The translations under genes were made by a program, and so were the position numbers. The notes beneath the pieces are model-generated. The model saw nothing but the letters and a program-made list of their open reading frames with translations. It had not been told where the DNA came from and did no database searches. From contig JAYKAV010002766.1 of assembly GCA_035582835.1 (NCBI GenBank), positions 1,163,689 to 1,227,688 of the forward strand: a stretch of DNA of 64,000 nucleotides, read 5' to 3'. Below are positions 1 through 9,047 of the stretch, piece by piece. The number at the start of each line of letters is the position of its first letter. Position 1 is the stretch's first letter. The DNA comes from Phoebastria nigripes (Eukaryota > Chordata > Aves > Procellariiformes > Diomedeidae).

Positions 1-107
1 GCCGCCGCGCCCCCTCCCGCCCCTTCCCGCTCCTTCCCGTCCCCCGGCCCGGTGTGTGGGAGGCGCCGGGCCCGCTCGGAAGAACGCCGACGCGCTCAAT
101 GCCCAGG
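1..107 (+). other. PTP4A2: PTP4A2 exon 1, non-coding (5' UTR), 5' end not seen
   Basis: The sequence ends with GCCCAGG followed by GTGAGG at 108, a strong splice donor. It has no open frame that joins in frame to the main coding sequence, because exon 2 contains stops in all frames before the main AUG. Vertebrate PTP4A genes have non-coding first exons, so this is the likely exon 1. The start is the window edge, not an observed transcription start. An alternative first exon elsewhere in intron 1 cannot be excluded. Confidence 0.5.
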
Positions 108-260
108 GTGAGGGGCCGCGGTGGGGAGGAGCTGGGGGGCTTCGGGTGAGGAGGGGCCGCGGGAGGCTGGAGCCCCCGCCCCGGGGCGGGCCCGGGCTGC
201 GGGGCGGGGGTGGGGGACAGTGGCTCCGGGGCGGCCTGTGGGGGCCCCCCCTGGCTGCTT
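1..260 (+). promoter_or_regulatory. PTP4A2: CpG-rich promoter region of PTP4A2
   Basis: This stretch is extremely GC-rich with many CpG pairs and no TATA box, as expected for the CpG-island promoter of a broadly expressed vertebrate gene. It runs across the end of non-coding exon 1 into the start of intron 1. The true upstream limit lies outside the window, so the transcription start cannot be placed. The assignment rests on composition, on a good splice donor at 108 and on the PTP4A2 exons downstream on the same strand. No transcript evidence is available here. Confidence 0.6.
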
Positions 261-279
261 GGGAGGTTTTGAGGGGATA

Positions 280-860
280 CCCCGGCCTGTGGGGCTGGTC
301 CGGGGGGACCTCCCTGGCCTGGAGAGTCTCCTTCGGCCCCTGCGGCTGATTTGGGGGGGTCTTTTGTGCTCTGGGGGTCCCGCCTGGTCTGCGGGTCTGA
401 TTTGGGGGGCGTTCTTGCTGGACTAGGAGGCTCTCTTTGGTCTGAAGGGCTGGTTCGGGGGGGTCCTTCCTGGTCCGGGGGGGGGGATTTCCCGACCTGT
501 GGGCCTTGTATGGGGAATCCTTCTGGGCCTTGGGGGCAACCTTGGCCTGAAGAGCAGGCTTGGGGGCAGCTCACTAGCCTGTGGGATCCCTACTCTACTT
601 TGGGGCTGGTTTTGGGGGGTCCCCCCTGCCTGTGGGGTTGGACTGGTATGAGGGACCCCCATGGCCGATGAGGCTGGTTTTAGGGTAGTAGCCCTTGCCT
701 GCAGTATTGGGCTGCTTTGTGGGGTGTCCCTTCTACCTGTGAGGCTGGTTTGGAGGGTCCTCCCCTCACCTGTGGGATGGGGTTGACTTACAGTGCCCAC
801 CTCCCAGGTCTGCAGAGCTGGTTTGTGTGGGTCCCCCCCCCCAGCTGTGGGGCTGGGCAA
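280..860 (+). repeat. Degenerate G-rich tandem array in intron 1
   Basis: A module resembling CCTGTGGGGCTGGTTTGGGG followed by GGTCC recurs at least a dozen times, for example near 286, 338, 388, 440, 494, 576, 628, 697, 737, 769 and 809. Spacing is roughly 30-55 bases and drifts along the array. Copies are diverged but share a CCTGTGGG start, a GGCTGGTTTGGGG middle and a run of C at the end. G runs of four to ten recur, so the transcribed strand could form G-quadruplexes. It lies wholly in intron 1, just downstream of the promoter. The open frames across it are low-complexity and are not genes. Confidence 0.65.
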
Positions 861-3800
861 AGGGATGGTTTAGGAGAGGGAGTCTGCCTTGTACCTGGGC
901 TGGGGTGTGTGTGTGTCGATTTTCAGGAGGGGACTTCATTGCCTGTAGGATTGCAACAGTGGGAAAATCAGGAGACTGCAGGGGGGTTGGTGTGTGAGAA
1001 TGGGGGGGTCTTGCTTGTACCTCGTATGGGGGGCATTTGGAGGGGTTTCTTTGTGGGGAGGGGGTATTACTTATTCCTGTGTGTATGTACGGATGGGGGA
1101 ACACTTTGAGAAAGGATGGGAGGATTGTTTTGGGGGAAGGGGGCCTGGAGGTGGTCTGTAAAGGATAAAGAATTTTTCTGGGATCTGAGCTGGAGAATGG
1201 AGGGGGAAGGCTGGGAGCAATGTTGGGGGGGAGAATCTTTCTTAGGCTGGAGGGGGGCACGTGGAGTGGGAAAGGAAGGGTGTCCAGGATGTGGCGGTTT
1301 TCCTGGGGTTTGAGTGGGGGCAGGGTTGTGAATGCNGAGGCCAGTTTGTGTAGATAGAGGGCTGCCCTGTGGGATTTGGAGCTGCCTGGGCTGGAAGGGG
1401 GGAGTTGATGAAGTCTGGCCAGGAGAGTGGCTGAAGAAAGTACTGGTATTGCTGAGGGTGGTAAGNGTGGCCTGCAGGAAGGCCTGAGACAGGGAGTGGT
1501 GTACTCACTGGGAATGGCTGTGGTTTGCTGCTTAGGGCGTGCTTTGGTGGGTGAGGAACCCTAGTTATTGAGAGCTGGAGGTTTGGGAGGTGTTACGGTA
1601 TGGGGATGATCGTAGAAGTGGCCTCCACTCAGTTGCAGTGATGGTTCCTCGTGGTTCCGTGGTGTGATTAGTCACGATCTGCTTTTTCTCTCAGGGCAGC
1701 TGTGTGCTTGTTGGTTTCAGCGTGAGGAGGAGTAAGGCAGAAAGTTGGCTTTTAAAGGCTACTGTATAAATGGAAACTCGCTTCAAAACTCCCAAAATGA
1801 ACCAGTCAGGTTCTGACTCAGAACTGCAGTTAGTATTTAAAGAAGAAAAAAGATAAACCCCACCACTAGCAGCAGCCAGAAAACTCTATCTCCTTATGAC
1901 TCAACATGTAGATTTAATGAACTCAACTGTTGGAAAGAAAAGATCGGTTGGAGTTAAGGTAGGAGTAAGGATCTGCGTATGTATGGATGCACAGCCAGGA
2001 ATGTCGGCCTTCTTACATAGGGTCTAGTTGTGATGTTTTTACGTACATCTCATAAACATAGGTGATTGATTTCAGGTTTAATTACCTGCAAATATCCATC
2101 ATTCTCTTCCGTGCAGCAGTACTTAAACGTTCTTCCTCTATCAGAGCGGAGCTGAACTGTGATCGCAGCCGGTTTCCTCCCGCTGGACTTTGCCCCATGG
2201 TGGAATGCCGTGTTGGTTAACCGTTGTGAGGCCTGGGAGGGAGAGTGCTGATGTGTGGCCCTGGGGAGAGCCAGGTGATACAGGGCTTGTGGAAAGGCAC
2301 GTTTCTGTCCTCGCTTTAAGGAAGATGATCCACAGCTGAAAACGTAGCTCTTGAGATATTGTAGTGCAAGCAGATAATTTTTGTAACTGGTGTAGGCTGT
2401 GTATTTTGATAATATCTTTGGAGGAGAAAACGTTGTCGGTGATGTACCGTTACTGAACTAGCAGAGAGGAGCTCTGTGGTGTCTGTTGTATTTGGATTCG
2501 TTTGACAGCTGCTTTTTTTTTAAAGAGTTGGAGATCTAAAAGAGCTCTGTCTAAACATTGAAAAACAGATCTAATGGCCTGAGAATCTGGGCTAGAAGTT
2601 ATTCTTTTTGATGCATGTGAACTGCAGTGCTAGATCAGGCTGGCACCTATTTAGGCCAGTATCTGGCTGATGCATATCGTAAGAGAGTATAAAATACCTT
2701 TATAGTGGCTGTTGACTTCGGTATCACCTCGTGGCTCATTTTGCTAATTGTGAAGGGGTAAAGGAGTCTTAAATCTCTTGATCCTTTTTTCTGTTATAAC
2801 ACTTGAGACGCTGGGTTGCTCTCTCTATTCAGGTCACTGTTACGTGTACCTTTTTGTTACCCCTTGTTTCTCTCTGTTCTGTACTAAAAAGTTAAATTCT
2901 TTTTCTGTCTCTTACACTGAAAGTCTAGCTCTGCTCGAAATAATGGACTGTGGATTTTAACAATTGAGACTTTGTGGATGTGCAGTGAAAGTTATCAGTA
3001 AGCTTCAGTTTCGGTTGTCGGACTGAATTTAACTGCCACAGGAGCATGGAAAAGGAGCCAGCTCTCCACTAAGTCATTTTTCCGGCAGAGGTATACGGCA
3101 AATTCAAATAAGTGAGATGAGTAAGATGCAAGTAATCCAACTCGGTAACTTCATAGAATAATATCCCTGTTGCTGCGTGATTTGAAATTGCTTTTAGGTC
3201 CTGCTTGACTTGTTAATGGTTTTTTGGTGGTTTTTTGATACTTCATCTTAAAGTGTGAGAATATTTAGTCTGAGTTGTCGGGGAAGCTGATGATCTAGCA
3301 GGACTGTGTTTCCAAAAACCAACAGTTGATACAGCTTAGACAACTCACCATTCTGATTTTTAGGAATGAGTTGTTAGTGTCTCATATTCATGAACTGTTG
3401 TCTGAAGTAACTTTTGATTTTACTTAAATGTAATTCTGTGACTTAAACAGGATAATAGCTTAAATTTCTTTTTCTTAGCGGGGCCTTTTGGTTTTGACTT
3501 CAAACACTTTTAGTAACTTTAAACTTTTTGGGCATGGTATGTAAATAACATTCAAATGTGTCCTCTGAAGGGATTTTAAAAACTAAATGGTGGGTGGGGA
3601 AGGCGTTCAAAAAATCCTGTGTCAGAACAGCATTTTTAACTACGAAGCAGGTTCCATCTCACAGGAAAGAAAAGATCTGAAGCATAAAGCACGCATGCCT
3701 ATCAATTCTTTCTGAAAGAGCTAATGCAGTATCTAATCACTTCCCACTGCCGAGCTCGCCAGGATGATGATCTCTGTGCATCGAAGTCTGTGTCAGATAC

Positions 3801-6179
3801 AGTGGTTTGACCTCACCCAAATTTAGGCATGGCAGCTAACCTTTTTCTGCGTAGTACCCAAAATTGAGTTTTGCTGCAGGATTCTTCTCTCGCTGAGTAG
3901 TCTTGCATGATACATTTGACAGTTCTTACTGTTTCCTGATGTGTCACTTTTAAGTTGAGACTTCTTTAATCTGGACTTTTTTTTTTCTTGCTATGGCAGA
4001 TCTCTATCAGCTACCGTGGGTTTTACGGCCTAGGACTGGGTTAGTGCAAAAGGAAACGAATGAGTCACCCGCAGAACTTGTCAGCAGGCTGGGAGGGAGC
4101 TCCGCGGCGGGGGTGGATGGGGTGGAACAGTAAAATTTTTGACCTCACCCCTCTCTAGGCACGTGTCATTCTGAGCAGGCTTCCTTCAGAGAGCGTTCAA
4201 GAATTTTTTCCAAGAATGTTAGTTCCAGAGTTTCTTTTCTCTGTATACTAGGAGAGTATATTTTAGAGAAGATGGTTGCTTCAATTCTTGCTAATATGCG
4301 ATTCCACTGTTTTAAGGCTCATTTTGGAGGTCTTGGTGAATTCTTTCACTTGAGAAGCACCTTGTGCTCCAGATGAAACAGNACGTTTTGATAGTGTATG
4401 GATAGAATGTGGGTCACGTAGCGGGGCAATGCAGGAAGGGGAAGTGAAATGTGACGTACGCAGAGTGTNAGGAAAAGCCCGGCTGGGCTGCAGCGTCATA
4501 CCAGGATGGCAATTTTTATGGGATCAAGTTGTGTACCGTCAGTGTGCCATGGTGCTGATCTCGTGTGTGTAAGTGCAAACCACAAGAATGAGGTTTTATA
4601 GAAGAGGAAAAAGAGGAAAATTCAGCAGCTCGTGACCTAACTTCGTTAACATCGAATGTGGATTCCCACTTACAGGAACAAAATTAGTTGACATGGTTTG
4701 AAAATACTGGTCTTCAAAACAGTGAAGTATTCTTTTAATACTGACTGACAAATTAGCGGGCTTTGCTGTGCATCCTGTGCACTGGGTTATTTTGAAAGGT
4801 GATCCGAGTGACCTTTCCAAAGGTATCCGTGTTTCACAATCTCTGGAAGCTGCAGCTGTTGCAAGCTGTTTCGCTGTTCTCAGTGTAGCTAAGGCAGCAG
4901 TTTTACCGGTGTGTTTTGAAGGAGATGGTGGAACTAGGAATTCCTTACAATGTTATTACTTGTTTTTCATTAGACTTGTCTCCCTGAACTTGTATAGGCT
5001 CAATACAGAAGAGCAAGCGGCTTGCCCTATTGAAGTATCCAATTTAGGAGTCAATGCAATGATAGATGAGGCAGCCACTGGAGATGAATATTGTAGGTGT
5101 GTTGGATTTTTACTTAAGGCAGTCTCAGGTGAAGCTTCTATCAAGTCAGGAATTAATTTAACTGTTCTCTCTTAAGTAGTTAATCACCCTGATTTATTTA
5201 TGCTAGTTAATACGACTGCCCCTTGCTTATGTTTTAAGCATATTCTTGCACGTTCATAGTATTTTGAAAGACCTTCTTCTCAAACTGCCTTCATTAGGCT
5301 TTATCAAGCTCTCTCGGCGCGTACGGCTGTGTGAGCGCGAGAGGTGTGCAGCTCACAGTGCTGTTAGTTATAACTTAAATTAGTCCTGTCTGTAGATGCA
5401 GAGACTNTCACAGCTCGCTAAACTTGGTTGTGTAGATAGGCGTCTTGATTGACGATTATTCCCTGATAATTAAGTTAAACAACATCAGGAACTGACTCCC
5501 AAGCATATCTAGTTCTTTTCAGATGCATGAGTGGCTATTGCTTGGCTTGTTTGTGCTGCTGTCTCTGCTTTTTCTCCTCCAGTTCCTGATGGAGCTATTG
5601 CACCTCATTCGTAGCGTTGACGTGTTGGATGCTTCTGCTGCTTTTCTGAGGCCAGCCACATAAAACATGTAGTAACTTTTTGGTTTCTCTCCATGTGCTG
5701 TGTCACTTTCTAAGTATAAAAAGTTGAAGGTTAATTGACTGAAAAATTATTTCTTGTTTTATGTTGTGCATAGACCTGGTTACTATTTATTGTCGTCAGT
5801 TTGATAGCGCTCAGTTCTCTTGGGATTTTGAAGTGCAAATTTGCTTGCTAACACAGGGAGGAAGAAATTTTAAAGTATTTACTTGGGGAGATCAGAAGTT
5901 GTAGACAATAGGGTTTTTCCTGTTTTTCATTTTCTTAATTAGAAGCCTGGTTTTTCTTTTTAAACTTCGGCTTAACAGTTAGCAGATGAAAGTCATGGGA
6001 GGAAGGGATNTATGTGTCAGTAACCAAACTGTTTTAAAAATAGAGTTATGTGCTACATAAACTTCTTATCCTTCTGGAAATCATTTTTCAGACTTAAATA
6101 CAGTGCTTTACATTTTTTAATCACTCCTTAGCTATTAGCTAATTAAATGCTTCAGTAATATTCCTTTGGGGAAGGTAAG

Positions 6180-6290
6180 ATGGTGTCATTCCTGTTCTGC
6201 AGACGAGTTGAGCTACTGAAAGTGGCTTGGCCAAGGTCAGACCGCGAGCAGCTGCAGATCTGAGAGCAGGACTTGAGTTGGTGATTCCCC
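6180..6290 (-). repeat. MIR-type SINE remnant
   Basis: Read on the + strand, the segment follows the reverse complement of the MIR core: TGCAGACGAG, then GGCTTGGCCAAGGTCA, AGCAGCTGCAGA, and GAGCAGGACTTGAG. These match, in order and spacing, the consensus sections around ACAGATGAGG, CTTGCCCAAGGTCA, and GGGACTTGAACC. The element is strongly diverged and lacks clear ends, as expected of an ancient amniote SINE. The element's own + direction is therefore the window's minus strand. The match is from memory of the consensus; RepeatMasker would settle it. Confidence 0.6.
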
Positions 6291-8401
6291 CTGCCATACT
6301 TAATTTACTGGAACATGTCATCTCCATGTGTCCTTTCTTAATGACTGGGTAAATAGTTTTTACAAAGGACTTTTAAAATAATTGGGTTGAAATTCCCTCT
6401 TTGATTTGCTTGAGGGAGGAGAAGTGTAACCATAATGACCTGATTTGATACAACTCACAGTGCAAATAGCTCTGGATGAGGCTCTTCCAACCAAATTATT
6501 GGTGCTGAAAAGAAAAATGTTTAAAGGATTTGTTTAAATATGACACAATAGCTCTTCCCCTTGCGACAGTGTACTTTGTAACGCTGTAAGCCTCTGGTAC
6601 TCAGGATCCAAGTTTTGATCTCCTATGCCAAGATCTGTTGACCACTGTTTTTATTTAAATGACCTTGTTAGGTCCTAAAAAGTTATTTTGAAACTGTTCC
6701 TGTAATGTAAGTCTGCAGGTCACTCTCTAGGAGATGTCGGGTGACTGGAGTGTATGTTCAAATGGGGGAAAAACAGGCCTGAAAAAATTTGCCTGAAAAA
6801 AGACTTTCTTGCATCAAGTTTTACAGGTGTTGGACATACGTGGATGCTGTAGCTTCAGTCATTCTGTTCCTGGTACATCATAGCTATAGCAGACTGTAAT
6901 ACATTTTAACAAAGCCTTTGCTTTGAGATTTGGTAGTATATATGAGACAGTTGTGACAAATGTGCAAGCATTGACAAGCGTAAGGACTTNAGTATGATGT
7001 GTTTAGATGGGACTCTTCCATCTGGGGTGAGACTTAATCCTGTAGTCATTACGCTGATAAAATATTCCAGGATTCATCTTTGAAATTTGTATTTCAGTCA
7101 CTCNGAGTAAGAACTGCGTTAAGGTCGGGGGAGGTTATTAAAAACATCTTTGTTCTTGCCTCTGGCAACCTAATTAATGCATTTTTTTGGCATTGAAAGC
7201 TGTTCTTTAAGGAAATAATTGCTGTTCTTTGGGTGATTTTTGACTTCATGTCAGTGAAAAAGGTAATTTTGTAGTACTTAATTTGACTATTTTAAAGTGA
7301 GGATCTCATTAAAATGTTGAACGCACCAGAAGTTTGGGGTGTGAACTTCCATGCATGTGTGTTTTTCCCTAATTGTATTCACTTGAGTGTGCCACGCTGA
7401 CCTTTCCGCTTGAGTTGCAGGTTTGTGACTTCTGGCTGCTAGTTTGGATTTTATTCAACTGATTTAAAACTTTCTCCTTAAAAAAGAAGTGTCAGTAGTG
7501 ATTCTTTGGCTTCGTGCTTTTTAAACGCAGTGAAAAGCCATGTTGCGTATTTAGTATTTCAGCCTTAAATGAGTTGAGCTAGTTTAGGTTAGCTCTGTTT
7601 TCACCCCCCTAAACTTCATGGTAGAATTGCATTTTCCATCTTTTATTGTTGTTGCTAAAACATGTATATTTTGAATCCTGTGTGTTAGGACTGGAAGCTG
7701 CCACTGTCTTAATGCCCTAGTCTGTAAACACAGATAAGGCTGAGAATAACTAGAAGTTATTACTGCTAAATGACCATTTGGTTGCTTTTGAAATAACTGA
7801 TTTCTGGAGGATATCTNCCTACTACTGTTGGGAGTTTGGCGATACAACAATGTTGGTGAAATTTATCCGCTAGCAAAAGCTCTAATATATGGTGGTTATA
7901 CTCTTATTTCTGCTTGTACTGCTTATATTGNTCAGAAAATTAAGCCATACCAACAATATTTTTTACATATTTGGGTTTAAGCCAAACAGGTTAACAGGTA
8001 TGACTGTACCAACAGACACTTTCAAGCATGTACTTGGCTTTGTGCTATTTTCTCCTCTCTTAGGGCACCTGGTTGGGAGGGAGGGGCTGCAGAGAGCACA
8101 GAAAGGTTTCCTTGTTCTCTGTTCCGGTGCCTGGCTGCCAGGAACAGGAGTTACAAGAAGTCCCGTGTCTCTGGGCTAGAGCATACTCGGTGCCGAAAGA
8201 ATATCCGGGATTACAACTATCAGGACTCCAGTAAAGATTGATTTTTGTTTGTTTGTTTTTTAAACATAGTCTCATCTAGTCTAATTTGAGTTTCTCTGGG
8301 AGGGTCAATATTTGGTGTTTCTGGAAGTAGAAGCGACAATTCCTCTTATGTGATATTTTTCTTCTTTTTAGGTGTTCTGTTGGAATATACGTCGCACATT
8401 T

Positions 8402-8467
8402 ATGGCGATTCTGAGTGTGAGGGCAGACTTCTGCCAGGCCCAGCACAGCATCCTGGCTGACAAGTGA
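8402..8467 (+). CDS. uORF1 in the PTP4A2 leader (21 codons)
   Basis: The frame ATG GCG ATT CTG begins 30 bases into exon 2 and runs 21 codons to TGA, encoding a peptide starting MAILSVRADFCQAQ and ending ILADK. The first AUG of the leader has A at -3 counted from the codon and G at +4, a good context. PTP4A1 and PTP4A2 mRNAs are reported to carry a conserved upstream ORF whose translation represses the main frame and is relieved when magnesium is low; its position here fits. Identity with that reported uORF is inferred from position and gene, not from an alignment. It should act in cis by limiting ribosome flow to AUG 8952. Confidence 0.6.
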   Translation: MAILSVRADFCQAQHSILADK

Positions 8468-8543
8468 GCTGAGTGCAGGGGGTTCTACGTGCCATAATTA
8501 CTTTGCCTTGAAGACTCCAGACACAGCGAACACACTCAAATAT

Positions 8544-8663
8544 ATGGGATATCTTCTGCACATTGGAAGCATATTCCTTTTACTGACTCTAGCAAAACTA
8601 AGCATCAAGAAAACAAAGTGGAGAGAAAATCTGCCCTTACTTTTTTGCCTCACCAGTGCCTAA
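8544..8663 (+). CDS. uORF2 in the PTP4A2 leader (39 codons)
   Basis: An AUG in the context TATATGG opens 39 codons ending in TAA at 8661-8663. The peptide is hydrophobic early (MGYLLHIGSIFLLLTL) and then basic. No family is recognised and it may be translated only as a regulatory upstream frame. Its stop codon is directly followed by another AUG, giving the string TAAATGTAG. It could be chance; conservation across birds would decide. Confidence 0.3.
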   Translation: MGYLLHIGSIFLLLTLAKLSIKKTKWRENLPLLFCLTSA

Positions 8664-8669
8664 ATGTAG
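8664..8669 (+). promoter_or_regulatory. Minimal uORF (AUG-UAG start-stop)
   Basis: ATGTAG occurs immediately after the stop of uORF2. A start codon directly followed by a stop is a known type of element that stalls initiating and terminating ribosomes. Whether this one is used is inference. Confidence 0.35.
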
Positions 8670-8689
8670 AACAGGCTGCCTAGTCTTGC

Positions 8690-8695
8690 ATGTAG
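8690..8695 (+). promoter_or_regulatory. Second minimal uORF (AUG-UAG)
   Basis: A second ATGTAG lies 26 bases after the first, in the context TTGCATGTAGTC. Two start-stop elements close together in a leader are uncommon by chance and may add to translational repression. Confidence 0.35.
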
Positions 8696-8859
8696 TCGGA
8701 GTTTTTGGAGTCTGAAGGATACCACCTGCAGTAATTGAGGCCGAAGTTGAATTCAAGTGGATTCTGAAGCAAACCTGCTTTTCTAGAAGCGAATTCTTTA
8801 AGGAACAAACACGTCAAAGCAAGCTCTGATCAATCCCAGGCATTTTAGTGGTCTTTTTA

Positions 8860-8895
8860 ATGTTTTCTGCTGTGAAACGTTTCCAAGGTTACTGA
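8860..8895 (+). CDS. Last uORF before the main start (11 codons)
   Basis: ATG TTT TCT GCT opens 11 codons closed by TGA at 8893-8895, 56 bases before the main AUG. The context (TTAATGT) is weak. It is the upstream frame nearest the main start, so reinitiation distance after it is short. Confidence 0.3.
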   Translation: MFSAVKRFQGY

Positions 8896-8951
8896 TTTTT
8901 TTTTTTTTTTAATTTTATTTTTTTGGCCCCTTACACATTTTGTTTGCCATT

Positions 8952-9047
8952 ATGAACCGTCCAGCCCCCGTGGAAATTACTTATGAGAATATGCGTTTCC
9001 TGATCACTCACAACCCAACCAATGCAACCCTCAGCAAGTTCATAGAG
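8952..9047 (+). CDS. PTP4A2: PTP4A2 coding exon 2 (residues 1-32)
   Basis: This portion encodes [16 protein letters not shown] through LSKFIE and ends in phase 0 before the donor GTAAGG. The start has A at -3 (CATTATGAA), and no in-frame AUG lies upstream in the exon. The segment forms the first strand of the phosphatase fold. Confidence 0.95.

Larger units (their letters stand above)
108..8371 (+). other. PTP4A2: PTP4A2 intron 1
   Basis: This 8.3 kb intron starts with GTGAGG and ends with a T-rich tract and TTTTAG. The first kilobase is G-rich and repetitive; from about 1.7 kb composition becomes ordinary and AT-richer. It contains a MIR remnant near 6180. Several short open frames occur (the longest 135 codons at 4768-5175), but both strands are open there, nothing resembles a known family, and none has flanking splice signals that fit. 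I see no other gene in it. Confidence 0.7.
8372..8951 (+). other. PTP4A2: PTP4A2 exon 2, 5' UTR portion
   Basis: A pyrimidine-rich tract ending TTCTTTTTAG at 8371 marks the acceptor. The 580-base leader that follows runs without interruption into the main start codon at 8952. It holds five upstream AUGs (8402, 8544, 8664, 8690, 8860), each closed before the main start, and a long T-rich stretch just before 8940. A long exon 2 leader with a conserved upstream ORF is known for vertebrate PTP4A1 and PTP4A2, which supports the call. Confidence 0.75.

Noticed and set aside
4768..5175. 135-codon open frame in intron 1
   Set aside because: Both strands are open, no family is recognised, and it lies inside an intron of a well-defined gene without supporting splice sites.
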